Source of the DNA: a bacterium
GTDB taxonomy: Bacteria; JAHJDO01
NCBI GenBank assembly: GCA_030631525.1
Contig: DAOVKY010000062.1
Coordinates: forward strand, 1-5,473
Direction: 5' to 3'
Length of the DNA: 5,473 nucleotides
Part shown: positions 4,869-5,473 of the stretch, piece after piece
How positions within the stretch are numbered: the first letter of the stretch is position 1
Layout of the letters: every line of letters starts with the position of its first letter
The notes under the pieces: generated by a model
Told to the model about the DNA's origin: nothing
Seen by the model: the letters and a program-made list of their open reading frames with translations, nothing else
Database searches by the model: none
Translations under genes and position numbers: made by a program

Positions 4869-5473
4869 ATGCTAAAAAGGATTTTTGTATCCACCTTATT
4901 GTGTGTATTTCTTACAGGATGTATCACTTCTTTAAGACTTACCGGAAAAGAAAGCAAAAATAATAATATTCTTGAAGAGTTTGGAATAAGGTATAAACCA
5001 GATTATATAGTATCCTCTTTTTTATATAAAAATCCACCTAAGATTGTAGCAATACTTCCATTTAAAAATACAACACGGGAAATAAGCAAAGATGGAAACA
5101 TTCAAACAAAAAACAACAATCTTCCAAAAGATATAGCTGACCTCCTCAGAGATACATTCTCCAGGCATATAAGCACAAAATCCTATGCATATATGAAACT
5201 CAAAAAGAGCGATGCTTTACTTAAAGAACAAGGCTTGATAAATCCTGATAACCTCTTCAAAAAATCAGCCCAGGAAATAGGGAAAATTTTATCTGCCGAT
5301 GCTTTGATTTATGGGAAAGTTACTCATTATTCAAAATTTTACGGTGTGCTTTATTCCCAGGTAGGCATCGGTGTTTCTGTAAAAATGGTTGATTCATACA
5401 CAGGCAACTTATTATGGCAGGCAAGCGATATATCTACAAGTCATGAAGGCAGACTATATCTATCTCCACAGGA
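4869..5473 (+). CDS. Putative outer-membrane lipoprotein, GNA1162/DUF799-like (3'-truncated by window edge)
   Basis: The frame is open from ATG 4869 to the right edge, giving 201 residues and part of the next codon. A lipoprotein signal is clear: basic MLKR, a hydrophobic stretch, then the lipobox LTGC (15-18) with Cys18 as the lipidation site. Position +2 is Ile, which under the enterobacterial Lol rule favours the outer membrane. The mature part has a strand KIVAILPFKNTT (58-69), a helix with LRDTFSRHI (93-101), and then ILSADALIYGKVTHYSKFYGVLY followed by VKMVDSYTGNLLWQA (140-162 and 171-185). That order resembles the TolB-N/CsgG-like fold of the GNA1162 (DUF799) lipoproteins, which are about 215-225 residues, so most of the protein is visible. 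It starts 3 bases after the patatin stop, with no strong ribosome binding site, suggesting translational coupling. The function of the family is poorly defined; the family call is moderate, lipoprotein status strong. Confidence 0.8.
   Translation, partial: MLKRIFVSTLLCVFLTGCITSLRLTGKESKNNNILEEFGIRYKPDYIVSSFLYKNPPKIVAILPFKNTTREISKDGNIQTKNNNLPKDIADLLRDTFSRHISTKSYAYMKLKKSDALLKEQGLINPDNLFKKSAQEIGKILSADALIYGKVTHYSKFYGVLYSQVGIGVSVKMVDSYTGNLLWQASDISTSHEGRLYLSPQ

Overview
The window is about 5.5 kb of moderately AT-rich, densely coded bacterial DNA with every supported gene on the + strand. An RND exporter and a lipobox-bearing lipoprotein of the GNA1162 (DUF799) type point to a diderm, Gram-negative-type organism. 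The codon use and mosaic content would fit an environmental or uncultivated lineage, but the phylum cannot be settled from the sequence.

Layout. (1) Positions 1-2808 hold the 3' nine tenths of an RND-superfamily inner-membrane efflux permease; its N-terminus lies off the left edge. (2) Positions 2809-3338 hold a compact brnT-brnA type II toxin-antitoxin module with its own strong sigma70-like promoter. The promoter abuts the toxin start codon, and the two genes overlap by 11 bases. (3) Positions 3339-3456 are a very AT-rich intergenic stretch. It carries a terminator-like hairpin, a perfect 9+9 bp inverted repeat, a roughly 10-bp phased T-rich pattern and a promoter with a perfect TATAAT box. 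(4) Positions 3457-5473 look like one transcription unit: a small excisionase/MerR-type helix-turn-helix protein, an unrecognised basic 72-aa protein, a patatin-like phospholipase, and a putative outer-membrane lipoprotein cut by the right edge.

How the genes work together. The RND permease would need a periplasmic adaptor and an outer-membrane channel, which are not visible here. BrnT is expected to be a ribonuclease toxin held in check by BrnA, which usually also represses the shared promoter. The third block pairs a predicted cytoplasmic acyl hydrolase with a cell-envelope lipoprotein 3 bases downstream, suggesting a joint envelope-related role. The small HTH protein at the head of that unit may control it through the inverted repeat just upstream.

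I see no RNA genes, CRISPR array, insertion sequence or attachment site. The most unusual signals are regulatory. Two successive promoters place the -10 box only 7-8 bases before an ATG with no Shine-Dalgarno sequence, which suggests leaderless mRNAs. Each of these promoters also carries a repeat array that could be an operator.
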